This document shows, piece by piece, positions 33,400 through 45,835 of a stretch of DNA of 64,000 bases. A model generated the notes under the pieces. It was given only the letters and a program-made list of their open reading frames with translations. It was not told where the DNA came from and searched no databases. Location: positions 6,404,156-6,468,155 of the forward strand of contig JADWOT020000008.1 of NCBI GenBank assembly GCA_036345935.2, given 5' to 3'. This DNA comes from Taenia hydatigena. Its lineage: Eukaryota > Platyhelminthes > Cestoda > Cyclophyllidea > Taeniidae. Each line of letters opens with the position of its first letter. The first letter of the stretch is position 1. The translations under genes were made by a program, and so were the position numbers.

Positions 33400-34371
33400 C
33401 TTCTAGAGAGCATAATGGTGTGCAAGGAATCCTAAAGCTGCTGTTAGGCTATCCTTTAGGCGAGGTGAAGAATGGGCTCTCAGCAGCCATGCTCGTCTCC
33501 TTCAACTTAAATTGTTGCCTTTCCTGATAATACAAATCATGCCTACTTTAGTAGCGTAACTAGCAAAGGCACACTAATGTAAATAATGCACACTGCCCAA
33601 AGAACTGTAGCTAACACGTTGAGAATGGGTCACTTCTATCCATATTTTTAATATGTGGTAGCCTCACATTGAAAGAAGAGATGACGGACGGCAAAGGTGT
33701 ATGGATCCACGGATCGAATCTCTTGGTAATACAATTTGTGCCTACTTAAGTAGCATAACTAGCGAAGGTAAGCACATAAATGGTAATAATGTATACTACT
33801 CGTAGAAATGTACCTAACGAATTGAGAATGTGGCACTTCCATCCATATTGTAACCAGCAACACAACATCACGCTAGGTGAAGAACTGACGGAAGATAGAG
33901 GTGTGTGTTTGCATGGACATAGTTTTGCGCAGGCGTGACTGAAGGTGTTGAAGATGAGTGGCTGTAGAGTCGAGTGTGGAAGAGGGTGTTGGAGGTTGTG
34001 GCAAGAGTAGGTGGCGTAGGCGAGTGGCCAATAAGGATCATAGTTTAATAATGTCTCTACAAGTATCATGTTTCCTACAATTTGGCTTAGTGTCTGAATG
34101 ACCACCTCATTTGCACAAATGTGATCCTTATATTTAGAGACACAAATATGCGCCGCGACTGCTGCCTGAATGTTGATTTCGCACGATAGTAGACCGCAAA
34201 GACTTGGTGTTTGGAGGACTTGGTCGGATGATTTGGTGAAATCGTTTCTTTGCCTTGATTGGCTAGACTTACTAGCTTGTGGGTGAACAACTTGGTCACA
34301 GTACAATCTGTGTCATCTAAGATCATGGAGACGGGTTTGTCTGTGATGTGTAGATACACCTTCGTGATCAA
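33400..34371. repeat. Inverted duplicate, partner at 35,018-36,330
   Basis: Mirror matches include 33,430-33,520 with 36,190-36,290, 33,900-34,000 with 35,940-36,030, and 34,050-34,155 with 35,285-35,390. The centre is near 34.9 kb. Within it, 33,535-33,650 and 33,733-33,855 are direct repeats of each other. Confidence 0.8.
34087..34371 (-). pseudogene. Unrecognised conserved coding fragment, copy a
   Basis: An open frame contains YLHITDKPVSMILDDTDCT and later VYYRAK. The overlapping frame then holds HICVSKYKDHICANEVVI. The inverted partner conserves both blocks (KYFLPIRTEKTRKFVLDN, and THICVPKYKDHICASEVAI near 35,285-35,345). Conservation of protein-like segments in two diverged copies suggests former coding, with a frameshift or a small intron between the blocks. 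No family was recognised. Confidence 0.4.
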
Positions 34372-35017
34372 ATGTATGTAATAGGTTTAAATTGTAACAG
34401 ATTTGTTGTTGTTACCAAATAAACCTCCCACACGATGTGCAGACTATCCGTTATCGTTTTCAACTGCCTTAAAACGATTCAATATTATAAGAATAATTCG
34501 ACAATGTGTTCTCACTCTTTTAATGTACTTCAGGCGTTACTGAATTACAAATGAGTTAAGGGTGCGTTACGCGGTAGAAAGATAGGCGATTCCAGATAAA
34601 AATTGCTGCATCTACTTAAGCTTCTTCTTTTACAACCTCCTGCCTATTGTTGGAAACAATAAGGGGTGAAACACGTCACTAAGCTTAAGCAGAGGCCGGC
34701 TTTTTGGTAGTAGAATTTTATAGCATGCAAAGAAGGTGGGGATGCTTTCAACACAGCAATGCAATGCGGACAAGTGGACAAGTCGTCTTCCCACAACTTC
34801 CACCGACTTCCTTTCAAAGTGCTTTTAGAATCCATGTGATATGAGACAAGACAAACTGAGCCTTGTTTTGGTTTCTTTATCCTCATTGGCTTAAGTCAAA
34901 TTGCACAGAATTCTACACTTTCATCTTTTGCTATACCTTAGTGTTGATTCGATAAGGTGCGAGAAATGCACTCTACAAGTGACACCACCCCACATTTAAT
35001 TCACTTGTACCCGCTCA
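34372..35017. other. Spacer of the inverted pair
   Basis: No gene or RNA recognised in the centre of the mirror. Confidence 0.5.
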
Positions 35018-35350
35018 ATGAACAAGTACTTTTTGCCCATACGGACCGAGAAGACACGTAAATTTGTCCTTGATAATGCCTCTACTAAAGGAGGTGTGAA
35101 ATCCATTAGTGGAGGGATCACGTTTGGGGAGAATGAGGTGAACGGATCACTTGCAAATGCATTGTCGACATGGCGATTGCTCCGCGATTAATGAGTGGAG
35201 ATCGAACGGTCATCTCTGAAGCCCTTGTAGCCCATCAAACATTTTTCATTGTGACTACTATGGTTGCGAGGAGAGAAGAGTCATGACACATATTTGTGTC
35301 CCCAAATATAAGGACCACATTTGTGCAAGTGAGGTGGCCATTTAAGCATT
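35018..35350 (+). pseudogene. Unrecognised conserved coding fragment, copy b
   Basis: The ATG at 35,018 starts a 57-codon frame (MNKYFLPIRTEKTRK...) ending TAA at 35,189. Further on, a separate frame contains CDYYGCEERRVMTHICVPKY, related to copy a. Stops between the blocks indicate decay or missing exons. Confidence 0.4.
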
Positions 35351-36330
35351 TAACCTAATTGTGGGAAACACAACGCTTGGCAAAGAGGATTTCCATTTAG
35401 TTGTGTCAAAACGTCTCTCCTCCAACCTCCTGCAAGGCATTAATGAAGAGAAATATCTACCTGCTCACCACAACTCCACCCTAAAAGGCACATGAACTGG
35501 ATTAATTTGGAGACCTAAACACATTCCCCCAGTCTAACTTCACGGCCTTTACCAAACGCGCACTTATTCATACAATCCATCGTTCTCGCAACAGCACCAG
35601 AGCACATAACTTCCGTTTTCAGAAAAATTATAGTAAGGGAATTAAATGGGAGCAAGATTAAATGAAAATCAAAACCAACAGAAGTTCAACTTACTTAGTG
35701 GAACCAGACAAATCCACACGAAATGATGCACCATTACAGAATTCAAGCAGACGATTAAAAACACCCTCGCGTTAATGCTTTAAACAAGACCTAGATTCTT
35801 GTTAACTAGAACTGGTCACTGCATGAGCGATCCGAGTGTGGGATGGGTGATTTCTACACAACGATTCCCCGCTCTCATGAGCCACCTCATTTACCTATGA
35901 CCCTAATTGACCATCCGCACCGCCAGCTACTCTTGCCACGTTCTTTACCACCTTCTTTTCCAGTTGGCTCTACAACCACTCATCATCAACGACTTCAGCC
36001 ACGCCTTCACAAAACCAAGTTCATGTAACCATACAACTTTGTCTTCCGTCAGCACTTCATTAGATGTGATGCTGTGTTGCACATGTACACATTGGTTGGA
36101 AGTGCCACACTCTCAATGTGTTGGCTACATTTTGCTAGTTTTACTAACCGAGTAGGCACAAATTGTATAAGCGAGGAGAACATCATTTTAATTAGGAGGA
36201 GATGAGCATGGCTGCTGTGAGCCCATTCCCATCTCGAGCGTTCTTCACTTTACCTGGAGGATATCCTAACAACTGCTTTGGAATTCCTAGCGCACAATAA
36301 TACCCTTTGGAATGGGTGATTCAAGGGAAA
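35351..36330. repeat. Remaining inverted duplicate of 33.4-34.1 kb
   Basis: Mirror of 33,400-34,060, with gaps. No coding signal beyond shadows of the partner. Confidence 0.7.
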
Positions 36331-36649
36331 TAGAGTCGCTGCGCGAAACTGCCTTGCAACATTTGTTACTTGACTAGCTCTCCACTGACACCTTCATTTA
36401 CAATTCAAGCTTTGTCGTGTCAAGTGTCATCGGAGAAACCATATCAAAATGTGTTATGACGCAATCGAAACAAGATTTAGGAGCAATGAAGATAGCGGAT
36501 CCGTCTCTCTCATTATACGCATGCGATTGCACGTGATGGGTATTTGAGAGCAATGCTATGATTTGGACCTCAATTCCCCATTTTAACGACCACTTCAATA
36601 TGTGTGCTTATTCCTATCACGCAAAAAGAGAGCTCAAATCTCCTTTCTT

Positions 36650-38007
36650 GATGCAGCTTCTGCAAAATTACCTGATCCTCGCGTTCGCGATTCGGAAAAG
36701 CCAGTGCAACCACCTTTATCCACCCCTCGCATTATCTCATTAATCGCATCTCTGCACTCACTTGCCAAGCATTCTCAGCACAAATTTGGATTTCCTTTGT
36801 GTTGCAGTTAATGTTAAGGAAATACTTAATGATGTGAAGTCAGAGTGTCAATCAGGATGTCGCACTGGCAAAATGCAAAACCATCTGTGATTCGGGTCAT
36901 GCGCTTGTCCACTGCTATGCTTGTTAGAGATTGGAATCACTCCATGTTGACTCCCACTTGAACAGTTCAATTCCGAATCGCTATGATGAAGGCAGTTTGG
37001 ATGGACCGACAAGAGAGACAAGGAAATGCCATAGTTTAGTTGGTTAACATTAATTATGTGGCCAAATTCATCACCCTTCCTTACTTATCTTTCACTATAA
37101 CACGCGATCTTCATACCACTTCCGTCAGAGATGTGCATTGCATCACATCCAATGCATCCACTTTTGCGGCATTCATAATTAACCCTCAAGCATTACAAAA
37201 CATTGCTTCATTCAACCTCTACTACAGTTGATCACGACTGTGCCTTTCTCACAGTCTACAGTTTGTCTGATTTTCTGCAATGATTGTTCTCTCTTCGGTC
37301 TGCTGCATGCCAGTATCGCTGCAATTCGCGTAAAATTTACTGTGCAGCTTTATTCCCATTCCTCCCATTCCAGCGATTCGGTCCACCATCACAGATACCT
37401 AAATGCAGTCACCGTACAACTCACAAATCGCGCAAGATCAGCGAGGTCAAATGACACACACACACACGCACACACACACACACACACGTGTGGGATGTGG
37501 TTACACGGGCCTCCTCCTCTGGCTGTGGTGATCGCACACACCTCTCAAATTACTCAAACAGGTCGGCTGACGCTCACGTCTCATGTGACAGTACGTTTTA
37601 AGGCCAACATCATCAACATCACACATGTCTTTTGCATTCAGCTATTCAGTCTCAAACAAATTCTTCCATCTACCTACAATTACCATCCACTTCCTATGAC
37701 CACATCACAACCACCACTGTCTTTTCACATTGCATTTCAAGTTGTGGGTAAACTTGTCCATTTGTGTCTCGAAGGGCTGCATAGTCGTTGTTTAAGGTAA
37801 CGCTGAAGGGACTGATACAGTCCATAGCCACATCAGCCATTGCAACTACAGCCCTTTCTCAGTCATACTTCTCCTTCCACCCCCATCACTTCACACTCAT
37901 TCTCTTCCAAGCATTCTGCATCGCAATCCGACCCACACTGCCACACTCCCCCATGTAGTAGGAGCGTGCACTTTAACATCCTCCTTCTATTCATCTCACA
38001 AGACTTT
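36650..38007. repeat. Left half of a second inverted pair; permuted arm sequence
   Basis: 36,660-36,765 mirrors 43,055-43,150. 36,770-37,900 matches arm 2 at 54,280-55,750 in direct orientation, and 37,930-38,090 then matches arm 2 at 49,625-49,790. The two parts are therefore in the reverse order compared with arm 2. The right half of the pair is 42,358-43,150. Confidence 0.8.
37453..37488. repeat. (AC)n microsatellite
   Basis: An AC dinucleotide run with one GC interruption, embedded in the repeat. The arm 2 counterpart near 55,245-55,265 is much shorter. Confidence 0.9.
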
Positions 38008-38950
38008 TTATTTGCCCATTAAATCGTCAAAATCAGCCTTATCAATAGGTGGTACACCAATCACGAGTAATTTGTATCCTCCCTCAGTAGGCCTTTGCGT
38101 AGATGAAGTGTCACCATCGTTGTGTCCACTGCCAATGCTCCTCAACTACAAGTCGTAGGGCGCAAACTTCAATAAATCCAGTGCTTGGTAGAGGCCGGAT
38201 TTGAAGAGCTCATAACATCGTAGACGCCAGTTCACACTTGTGGTAGCCAGTGCATTATTCTCAAAGTCATCGAAGCTTTCTATCCAAGTGGACAGCGCGT
38301 TCATGTGTCCTCTCGCACCATCGTTGCCGCCTGTCACGAATACTATGGCTAGTATCTGATTGGAAGCAGTAATGTCGAGGAGGCCCATGAGATCATTCTC
38401 CGTGTAGAATTATGGGTCTACTATGTATGCAAAGCAGTCATAACGCCAGAGGAAATCATCGAATGCCTTTTTCAATTTACCGTCTTCATTCACATTATTA
38501 CCTCTCCATTTCAAGCACCGTTTCTTCCGATAAATGATTACAGGCTAAAGTGTAGTCAAATTCAAGCATTGCAAGGGACTGCCAATGTTATCCGTCATGT
38601 CCACCGAGTCCGTACAGCTTTTCTGGATGAGGTAAAAGACAGCAACATAATTCAGGCTTGATAAAGCAGCGAATACCTCATATGGTACTCCACAGCTGCA
38701 AGTACGTCTCGGTAAGTGTCTGGTGATGGTCGTGGAAAGAGCATTTTGCACAGATTCTTGTCAAGCCAATCCCACTGACTGATGACGCGATTGATTGCCT
38801 CATGCGATTGACGACTTCGGAGTATCCACCTCTAATCCGGAGTTGCCTTACACACATTCATTAAATCAGGAGCATTCAGGAACTGACATATTTGTGGTGC
38901 CAATTGGGGTTGCATTTCAGTGATTTTGTGATGCAAAGCCTCACCCCCAC
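38008..38950 (-). pseudogene. F-box protein gene resembling FBXO4, broken copy
   Basis: From 38,950 leftwards a frame reads PQLAPQICQFLNAPDLMNVCKA, an F-box-like pattern (L-P...I..FL...DL..VCKA), followed by ISQWDWLDKNL. Later segments give EFDYTLACNH, RYDCFAYIVDP, DLMGLLDI, QILAIVFVTGG, LSTWIESFDDFE, NWRLRCYEL and LLKFAPYDL. The order F-box then a GTPase-like fold with a buried I-L-x-I-A-V-V-T strand recalls FBXO4, an SCF substrate receptor; this is inference by recollection. In-frame stops (after KATPD, in DP*FY, after APYDL) and a shift near 38,690 show decay. The final TAA at 38,008 overlaps AATAAA. Confidence 0.5.
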
Positions 38951-41559
38951 CTAAATGTTTACAAAAGTGCTCTTTGGTGAGCGACATAGAAATAGTACAA
39001 ATGAAAGTTAATGAAAGAAATTGAAGATATGTAAAGATGGATTGGGATAATGCCGGTAAGTGGGTGCAAAGGGAGGGAAGGGAAGTGAGTAGAGACAACT
39101 GAAACGCACCGTTGCTGGGAAGGACGAAAGCGTAGAATGAGTGCGTGACAGAACTGTCGAGGTTGATATAGCTCACTCCAGAAAAAGGGTGGGGGAGGAC
39201 AGGCATTCGACTGACCTCATCGAAGTGCTCGTGCATTGGTGGTCACCTCGTCGTCGTCTACCCCTTCGCTGCGCCATCACGCCATCACCACGTCTGTCTC
39301 ATAATGCCTTCTCCACCGATAAATAATGCGAAGGCGGCAGGTGACACACCTCATAGTCCTCTGCACACAGTGCCTGCTTACAGCGATAATGGCATCCACA
39401 CCGTTGTCCACTACTTAGTAGTTCGCAGTTGTCGACACACACCCCATCTGATAGCAAACCGTTTCTTACTTTCTCAAGTCAAAGTCAGAATGGCAGTTGC
39501 GACGCCACCTGCACAGTCTACGTTGTAAATTCACGTGTCTTGGCATAAGTTCGTTGCAAAATGTCGCCCATATTAGCCTACTGAGTAGCCCTGCTCGTCT
39601 AACAAAAAGCACACAACTCAAAGTCAATTTGTGTTTTGCTTTTTGTACTTTATCTCATTATGCCAATATTTTGCTATAAAGCATATCTCTTCGCGTGGGC
39701 AGGGCAGTACGGCTTAATGTGACAGTTAGGTGCCTTGAGGAACCGCATGCCTCAATGACAGAAATAACTCTTCGAGTGGATAATGTGAGTGGTTTTGATA
39801 AGGAAAGAATACGTTGTTTTACCGACTTACACTGCGCCTAACACACACTTCTAAGTGAAGATAATAGCTGCTCTCTCTTTTCAAGCCATGCACTAAGTAG
39901 ACGAACATCGCGTTCTTCTCTCCGTTGTGTAACAACATGTTCTACTCTGCGGGGACGATTTCGTAAAACCTCATTTAACTCCGCTGTCACGTGACACTAT
40001 CGTGGTTTCGACGCCACCCCTGCACATAGATCGGTTAGGGACGAAAGTATTCTAGCCCGTGTGTGGCTATTTTAAAACAGCATAAATGGAGCTTAATTCG
40101 CCAACCCATATGTGGCGATGAGATTATGGAATTTTAACATTAGTTATTATCTCGATCGATGTGAATAGCCACATTTGCCACAGCATGCATTGCAAATGAG
40201 CCACTTCCATCCACTCACATCACAGCCACCAACAAATTCCTCTCATCACCTTAAATCGCAGAAATGCAGAACCTCGACCACCTGGTGGAGTCTTGGGCAC
40301 CGCGTACTGATGTGGGCTCCCAACGCATTAGGGAGCATTGCTGATTTGTCGAATGTAAGCTAATCGAAGCACCTCTTACGACATGTCATATACGCTTGCC
40401 TGCACTGCTTTGCATTCACCACGTTTTCCAACACTTTGCAAGGCAATAAATTTTCTTCATCGCCCTCCTTTCAGTTGGCTCATTGCATGTTAATTCAGCA
40501 CATCTGGACGGAAACCATTGCGTCGAAACTCTAGAAGGGTCATGCGACTCTTAAACCATGTCGGTGGTAACGATCCTCCGGGTGAAATACATCAAACTTT
40601 GGCTTCGTCAAACCTGCGCAAACAGAATTCAAGATAGGTTTACCTCACGTTTGAACTTCAACCAAATTGCGAACTTGGTGATTGCTAGGCACGATGATTC
40701 GGCATTGACGCGATGATTTACAGATAAACAGATTGAGCAAGTGCAAATGGACGGATAGGTGAAGAAACAAAAGATCCAAATGCGATAATAAATGAAGGCC
40801 TATAGGTTGGCTGGAAATGGATATGACTATGGTAGGTAGAAAACGATTGTGAAGGTGAACAGGAGTCGTCCACAAAGTAAAGTAGATTGCTAGGCAAGCG
40901 ACAGCGTCCCCATACAGAAAGTACCACCACCCAAATTTCGGTCGTGGGCTCCACTAAACTAATTGAAAAGGATGAGGCCATCATTACCAGGCAGTACTTT
41001 GTGTACACGCACGCTACCGTTCGCCTAGTCGCCTACTTGGCCTTGTAAGGTACTCTCTGCTCAATTTCACAACCGGTGTTTCCAATCATCTTAAAGCCAT
41101 TCGTTTATTCTCGTACTGAGATCTTTCGTTCCATTATGCATTCATTCGTTTACTCTTGCGCAATCTGTCCATCTGTGAACCATCCCATCAATGTCTAGCT
41201 CCCACTAAGTGCACAGTTCGATTTGGTAAAAATGAATAAAGCCACTTAGATGTGAACATTGATTGCGGAGTGAAATTACCGAAGTGAATTCTAATCATCC
41301 CACTCAGGTGAGTTGCACTCCGGTCATGAGTTGCGTTGAGCACCGCTCACCCAAACAGTATAAATTTTGGATGGGGGCACCCGTTTGGAGGCGCGTCCTA
41401 CGTCACCATATTGGGCCTTCATCGTGAATCTCAACTCATATGTCTTTTGAAGGCATTTGAATCAGCCTTTTAACTGCTATGAGTGATGATTACGATGATG
41501 CTTGCGGTAAAACCTCAGCGGCGGTTCGAAATTTTACGAAAGCACAGAGCAAGTCGAGG
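38951..41559. other. Centre of the second inverted pair, nothing recognised
   Basis: No gene was recognised. A short plus-strand frame at 40,264-40,352 follows a possible TCGCAG acceptor but has no support. Confidence 0.4.
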
Positions 41560-42357
41560 TGGCCAATGAGCTATTTCGTCAAGTTAAATTTTTCCTTCAT
41601 TATGTGGATGGAGTAGTCATGATGCCAGATCTTGCCATCAAATTCCTTTTCGGGATGCGGTCTTCATGCCTACTATACCTCTTCCAGTGAAATACTCAAC
41701 CAAGGTAGAGTCATTCCAAGGATTACTGTCACAACGTGGTCGCCAATTTATCAAGCCAAGAATACATTGCTTTCTACTACTTCACCTAGACAGGGTGTAC
41801 AGGCTCGGTGCAGATGACAGACGATTATGGGAATGTCTTGGCATGCTTAGATTGGATTACGAGTTCGCTCGCGACTCTTGACCGAAGGGACCCCGTTTTA
41901 TATAAACTACAACTTCTCACTAAATGTCTTCTGGGTTAAATAGGTCAATGGAAGAGGTAAAATAGGCACAAAAACCGTCTTCCGAAAAAGAAATTCGACG
42001 GCAACACCTGGCATTATGGCTGATTCATCTACATACTGAAGGGAACATTTAACTTGGCGGATGATCTTATGGGCCTCCTCGACATTATAGCACCGCAATC
42101 TCGACAGACGGCGACGATGGTGCCCTAAAAGATACGGACGTGTTGTCCACCTTCATGGAAAGCTTGGATGACTTTGAGATTGATGCACTGGCAACTACAA
42201 GTATGGACTGGCGGAAACGGTGATTCAGGTGTCTCAAATCCGGCTACTGCAACGCAATGGAGTTGTTGGAGTGTGCGCCCTATGACTTGTGGTTGAGGCG
42301 CATTGACAGTGAGCACAACGACGATGACACGCCATCTACGTATGAGTCGACTGAATG
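41560..42357 (+). pseudogene. F-box/FBXO4-like gene, inverted broken copy
   Basis: Homologous to the minus-strand copy at 38.0-38.8 kb. A frame near 41,755-41,880 gives YRLGADDRRLWECLGMLRLDY. After a break, DDLMGLLDIIAP is readable, and a final frame gives STFMESLDDFEIDALATTS and NAMELLECAPYDLWLRRI, ending TGA at 42,355. At least three disruptions occur, including TGA in the HYG*FIYI segment. The F-box end was not found here. This copy retains Trp where the 38-kb copy has a stop. Confidence 0.5.
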
Positions 42358-43150
42358 ATGGTACGAATTACTCATGAGTTGTGTACCACCTCCTATCGAT
42401 GGGGTTGATTTTGACGAATAAATGGATGAAAAAAGTCTCGTGAGGCAAATGGATGGAGGATGTTAAAGTGTATTTTCCTACTACATGTCAGAGCGTGATA
42501 GTGCAGGATGGGTTGCGATGTAGAATGTTTGGAAGGGAAGGAGTGTGAAGTGTTAGTGGTGGGAGAGGAAATTTTATTGAGTAAGAAGTGTAGTTTTGAC
42601 GGGTGATGTGGCTATGGGCTATCTCAGCCCCTCCAGCGTTATTTTTGAGGTAACGGCTATGCAGTCCTTCGAGACATGAATGGGCAGGTTTACTTGGAAC
42701 CATTTGGGAAGCCATGCTGTTCACTGACGTGACGCAGCTATCGGAATGCGAATTTGAAAGGCGAACTGAAAAGACGGTGGCTAGAAGAAGGGGATGATAC
42801 TTGTAGATGGATGACTGCATTGAGGTATACTTGATGTAGACAGAATTGATGAGATGAGGTAGAAAGGAATAATACTGCACTGCATGAAATCTGACCAGCC
42901 GCAACCTCTGAGAAAGGGACAGCTGTGATCAACTGTAGTAGAGGTTGAATGAGGCAATGCTAAATGGTTAATTATGAATGCCACGAAAGAGGATGCATTG
43001 GATGTGGTGCAATGCACGCTGGTGACGCGAGTGGTGTGGAGAGTCCGTGTCGAACTGGAGAGTGTAGAGATGCGGTTAATGAGATAATGTAGGGTGTGGA
43101 TAAAGGTGGTTGCACTGCCTTTTCCGAATTGTGAAAGTAAGGATCATTTA
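42358..43150. repeat. Right half of second inverted pair; permuted arm sequence
   Basis: 42,358-42,480 matches arm 1 at 6,905-7,060. 42,490-43,055 then matches arm 1 at 955-1,830 in the same orientation, with deletions. 43,055-43,150 mirrors 36,660-36,765. The order is swapped relative to arm 1. Confidence 0.8.
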
Positions 43151-44290
43151 ACGTTGCGTCGTAGTTAACGCAGGTGGATGAATAAGTACGTGGATGCTTG
43201 GAATGATGGGTAGGAAAAAGAAGAAATATCAGCCACAACAGCAGCAGCAGCAGCAGCGCAGTTTCTAAGATTGTGACAAGTATTACCTGTCAAGGGGAGC
43301 GCACATAAAGCATTATGGAATTGCCTCTGCACGAACGGCTTTGAGGGGTTACTCACAGAAGTGAATACAGGAAAGACGGTAAATTGGTTAGTGCCCAAGT
43401 GTCTTATCCGTCCTTCTCTTCTTTTCCCTTTTCTTCTTTATCTTTTCCTTAGCAAGCATCTGCCCCATTCAGCACCTACTCCGACAGCATTTGGTGGAAA
43501 GTCGCAGTTTGTGAACGCTCCTAATTGGACGTATTTCTTGCTTATTGTTTGTCAATTATTCTTGTAATACTTTGTTTGTTGGAATAACCGATTTCGGTTA
43601 AGGTCACAGAGGTGGCCGCATTGCCCTAGCTGCGTAGGCTGGCCTCCGGGTCATGCCAGCAGCTTATTTCCCTCTGTCCGTCAAATATATATTCTACCTT
43701 AGCATTCTGCCTTCTTTTGCCTCAAGGGAGCCTCGGACCGTTACAATTCTCTTCACCAAATGTGCTTTTACGATAAAAGCAATAAAAGAATTTGATCCGT
43801 TTACTCTTTATTATACCGCGGAAACGAACGCACACATACACGGAGAGTGTGTCAATTCTTGCAGAACTGCCTTCTATCGAGTGTTTGGCTGTCTGTTAAG
43901 GGGAAGAAGGGAAAAAGAAGAGGTTGGGAGATGGAGGAGGGCGCGCAGAGTGAAAACCGTTTAAATCTTGAAGTAGGATGCCAATGCTACTAAACTGGTG
44001 CTCGGTAGTTTGTGCTTTCTCAACTGGGCGGCTCAGACGTCATCACTTTTAGCAGCGGCCAAATAGGAAGGTGATGGTGGTGGTGGTGGTGGTGGCGGCA
44101 CGTATCTGACACTGGTAGTGAGCCGGCGGGGAGGACGGGGACACCTTTGCCTTGTCAACGAACATGTTAGTAGTAATGGGAAAAGGAAGCGATTCTGTTG
44201 CTTCACAAATGCACTGTGTGCCTACATTCTGCCTGGTTGCTGCGTCGTCACAATCATAAAGTCATTTCTACCAAATCGCTACCAACCACT
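43151..44290. repeat. Duplicated block, partner at 45,836-46,480
   Basis: 43,155-43,275 and 43,445-43,865 recur in direct orientation at 45,838-45,960 and 45,980-46,165. 44,095-44,260 recurs inverted at 46,340-46,480. It includes a CAG microsatellite (43,237-43,258), a GGT microsatellite (44,071-44,095) and a short hairpin GCTTTTA-CGA-TAAAAGC at 43,764-43,780. Confidence 0.75.
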
Positions 44291-45835
44291 GCAGATGCGG
44301 AAGACTGCACCCCATAAGAATGTCAGACATTTCATCAAAGTGGCTAGTGGAAAAAAGTGCGACATATTGAGAACACAAACGCATGCATAAATACGTACAA
44401 CTGCAGCACTTTATCAATTTCCTCCTTCTCAGTCGCCTCATTCGTGGACGTGCGCACAACCTTCGTCCGCAATGGCGAATGCGTCCTCGCCGCCGATAGG
44501 GCACTAAAATAAGACTGGTGCCATCATCAAGTAGCAAACAAAATAGGCAAAGAGAACAAATTGGGCAAAACAATCAAACTAGGTAGCCTCAAAGTCAAAG
44601 AAAACCAAAATAAACTTAAAAAGCAACCTTAAATAAGAACTTCCTGTCTAACATTCACAACGAATGAGGTTGGACTTCCCATGATGCAGCAAAACAATTA
44701 AAAAGCAATAAATTTTTAGTACTTTTCCACTTCCCAACATGTTGAGTCATGCTAGTCAAAACCACTCCAGTCAAGAAAACGGTGGGACCACAATACCGAG
44801 AAATGATGTACTTAAAGCAAATTCAGTGACTATCAAAGCGACAGAGGTAACCGCAGGTAGAGAGCAGTAAATTGAGTGGATAACTACACCATATCGTAAC
44901 AACGCAATGAATTAAAACGTATTTAAAACAAGATGAATGGATTGAAATTTCTCATTCGAAGTGGGCAGCCTTTAACGATTATGAAGGGCAAGAAGAGTAG
45001 CATAGTAAGGAAAAGACCACAGAGAGAATAAGTAGCTAGAAACTTATCAGCGTCATCTCCAACATTAACAGCGCAGACCAAATTTGGGCTTTGTGTTCAA
45101 TGCATACTTTTTTATGCCGAGCGGTCTTACGGTCTTTTGGAGGAACTGGGTGAGGAGTGAAGACGATGTCGATGACGAAGTGACTACACACACGCATTCA
45201 TTGATCTAGTGTTAGATGCTGTTTTGGGGATGGTTTCGCCGACCGGTCCATAAAAATCATAGGAAGCACCTGCTGTTGCTGCTGAGAGCTCTACCTCCAC
45301 TAGTATTATTGTCTCGTGGAGAAGTGAGACAGACAGAACCCATCTATTGGACAGTGTGCATATACGGGAAAGGGGCTAAGTGACGGCAGGAGGGAGGATT
45401 AGCCTTTGTAATTTGTGTGTTAAGTTCTCCAATCTCCGCTTTCTCTTCCTCCTCCTCCTCCTCCTCCTCCTTCTAGTCATGAAGGAGGGCACTATCATTG
45501 TTGTTGCTGCTGTTCTGTTATTGCCTTCACTACTCACATCCGTGAGTAAGATCATTTTGGGCGGGTGGATGGGTGGGTGGGTGGATTGACCCCTAACGCA
45601 GGCAGGCAGGCAGGCAGACAGGCAGGCAGAGGTAACCAGTGCTCATAACGAGCGCACAACAGTTGGTGGTCTCATCGATTCATTGATCCATCCATCGACC
45701 CATCGACCGACCGGTCGACCGACCAATAGCTTAGAGGGGATGAGTCAGCAACGAAACCCAAAACTGGACTCACCGGACTCACCTGGACTCACTCGCTCAC
45801 CTTTCTACTCAGTGGTGGTGCCTTTAACACGCAGT
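44291..45835. other. No recognised gene; several microsatellites
   Basis: TCC-type repeats at about 45,446-45,470, GGGT/GGAT runs at about 45,560-45,590, CAGG repeats at 45,599-45,630 and degenerate ATCGACC-type repeats at 45,680-45,725. No exon could be supported. Confidence 0.5.

Noticed and set aside
37228..37800. A 190-codon plus-strand frame
   Set aside because: It spans the AC microsatellite, and the homologous sequence in arm 2 (55,042-55,700) does not keep the frame.
45599..45630. CRISPR-like short direct repeats
   Set aside because: Uninterrupted CAGG microsatellite without spacers, and the genome is eukaryotic.
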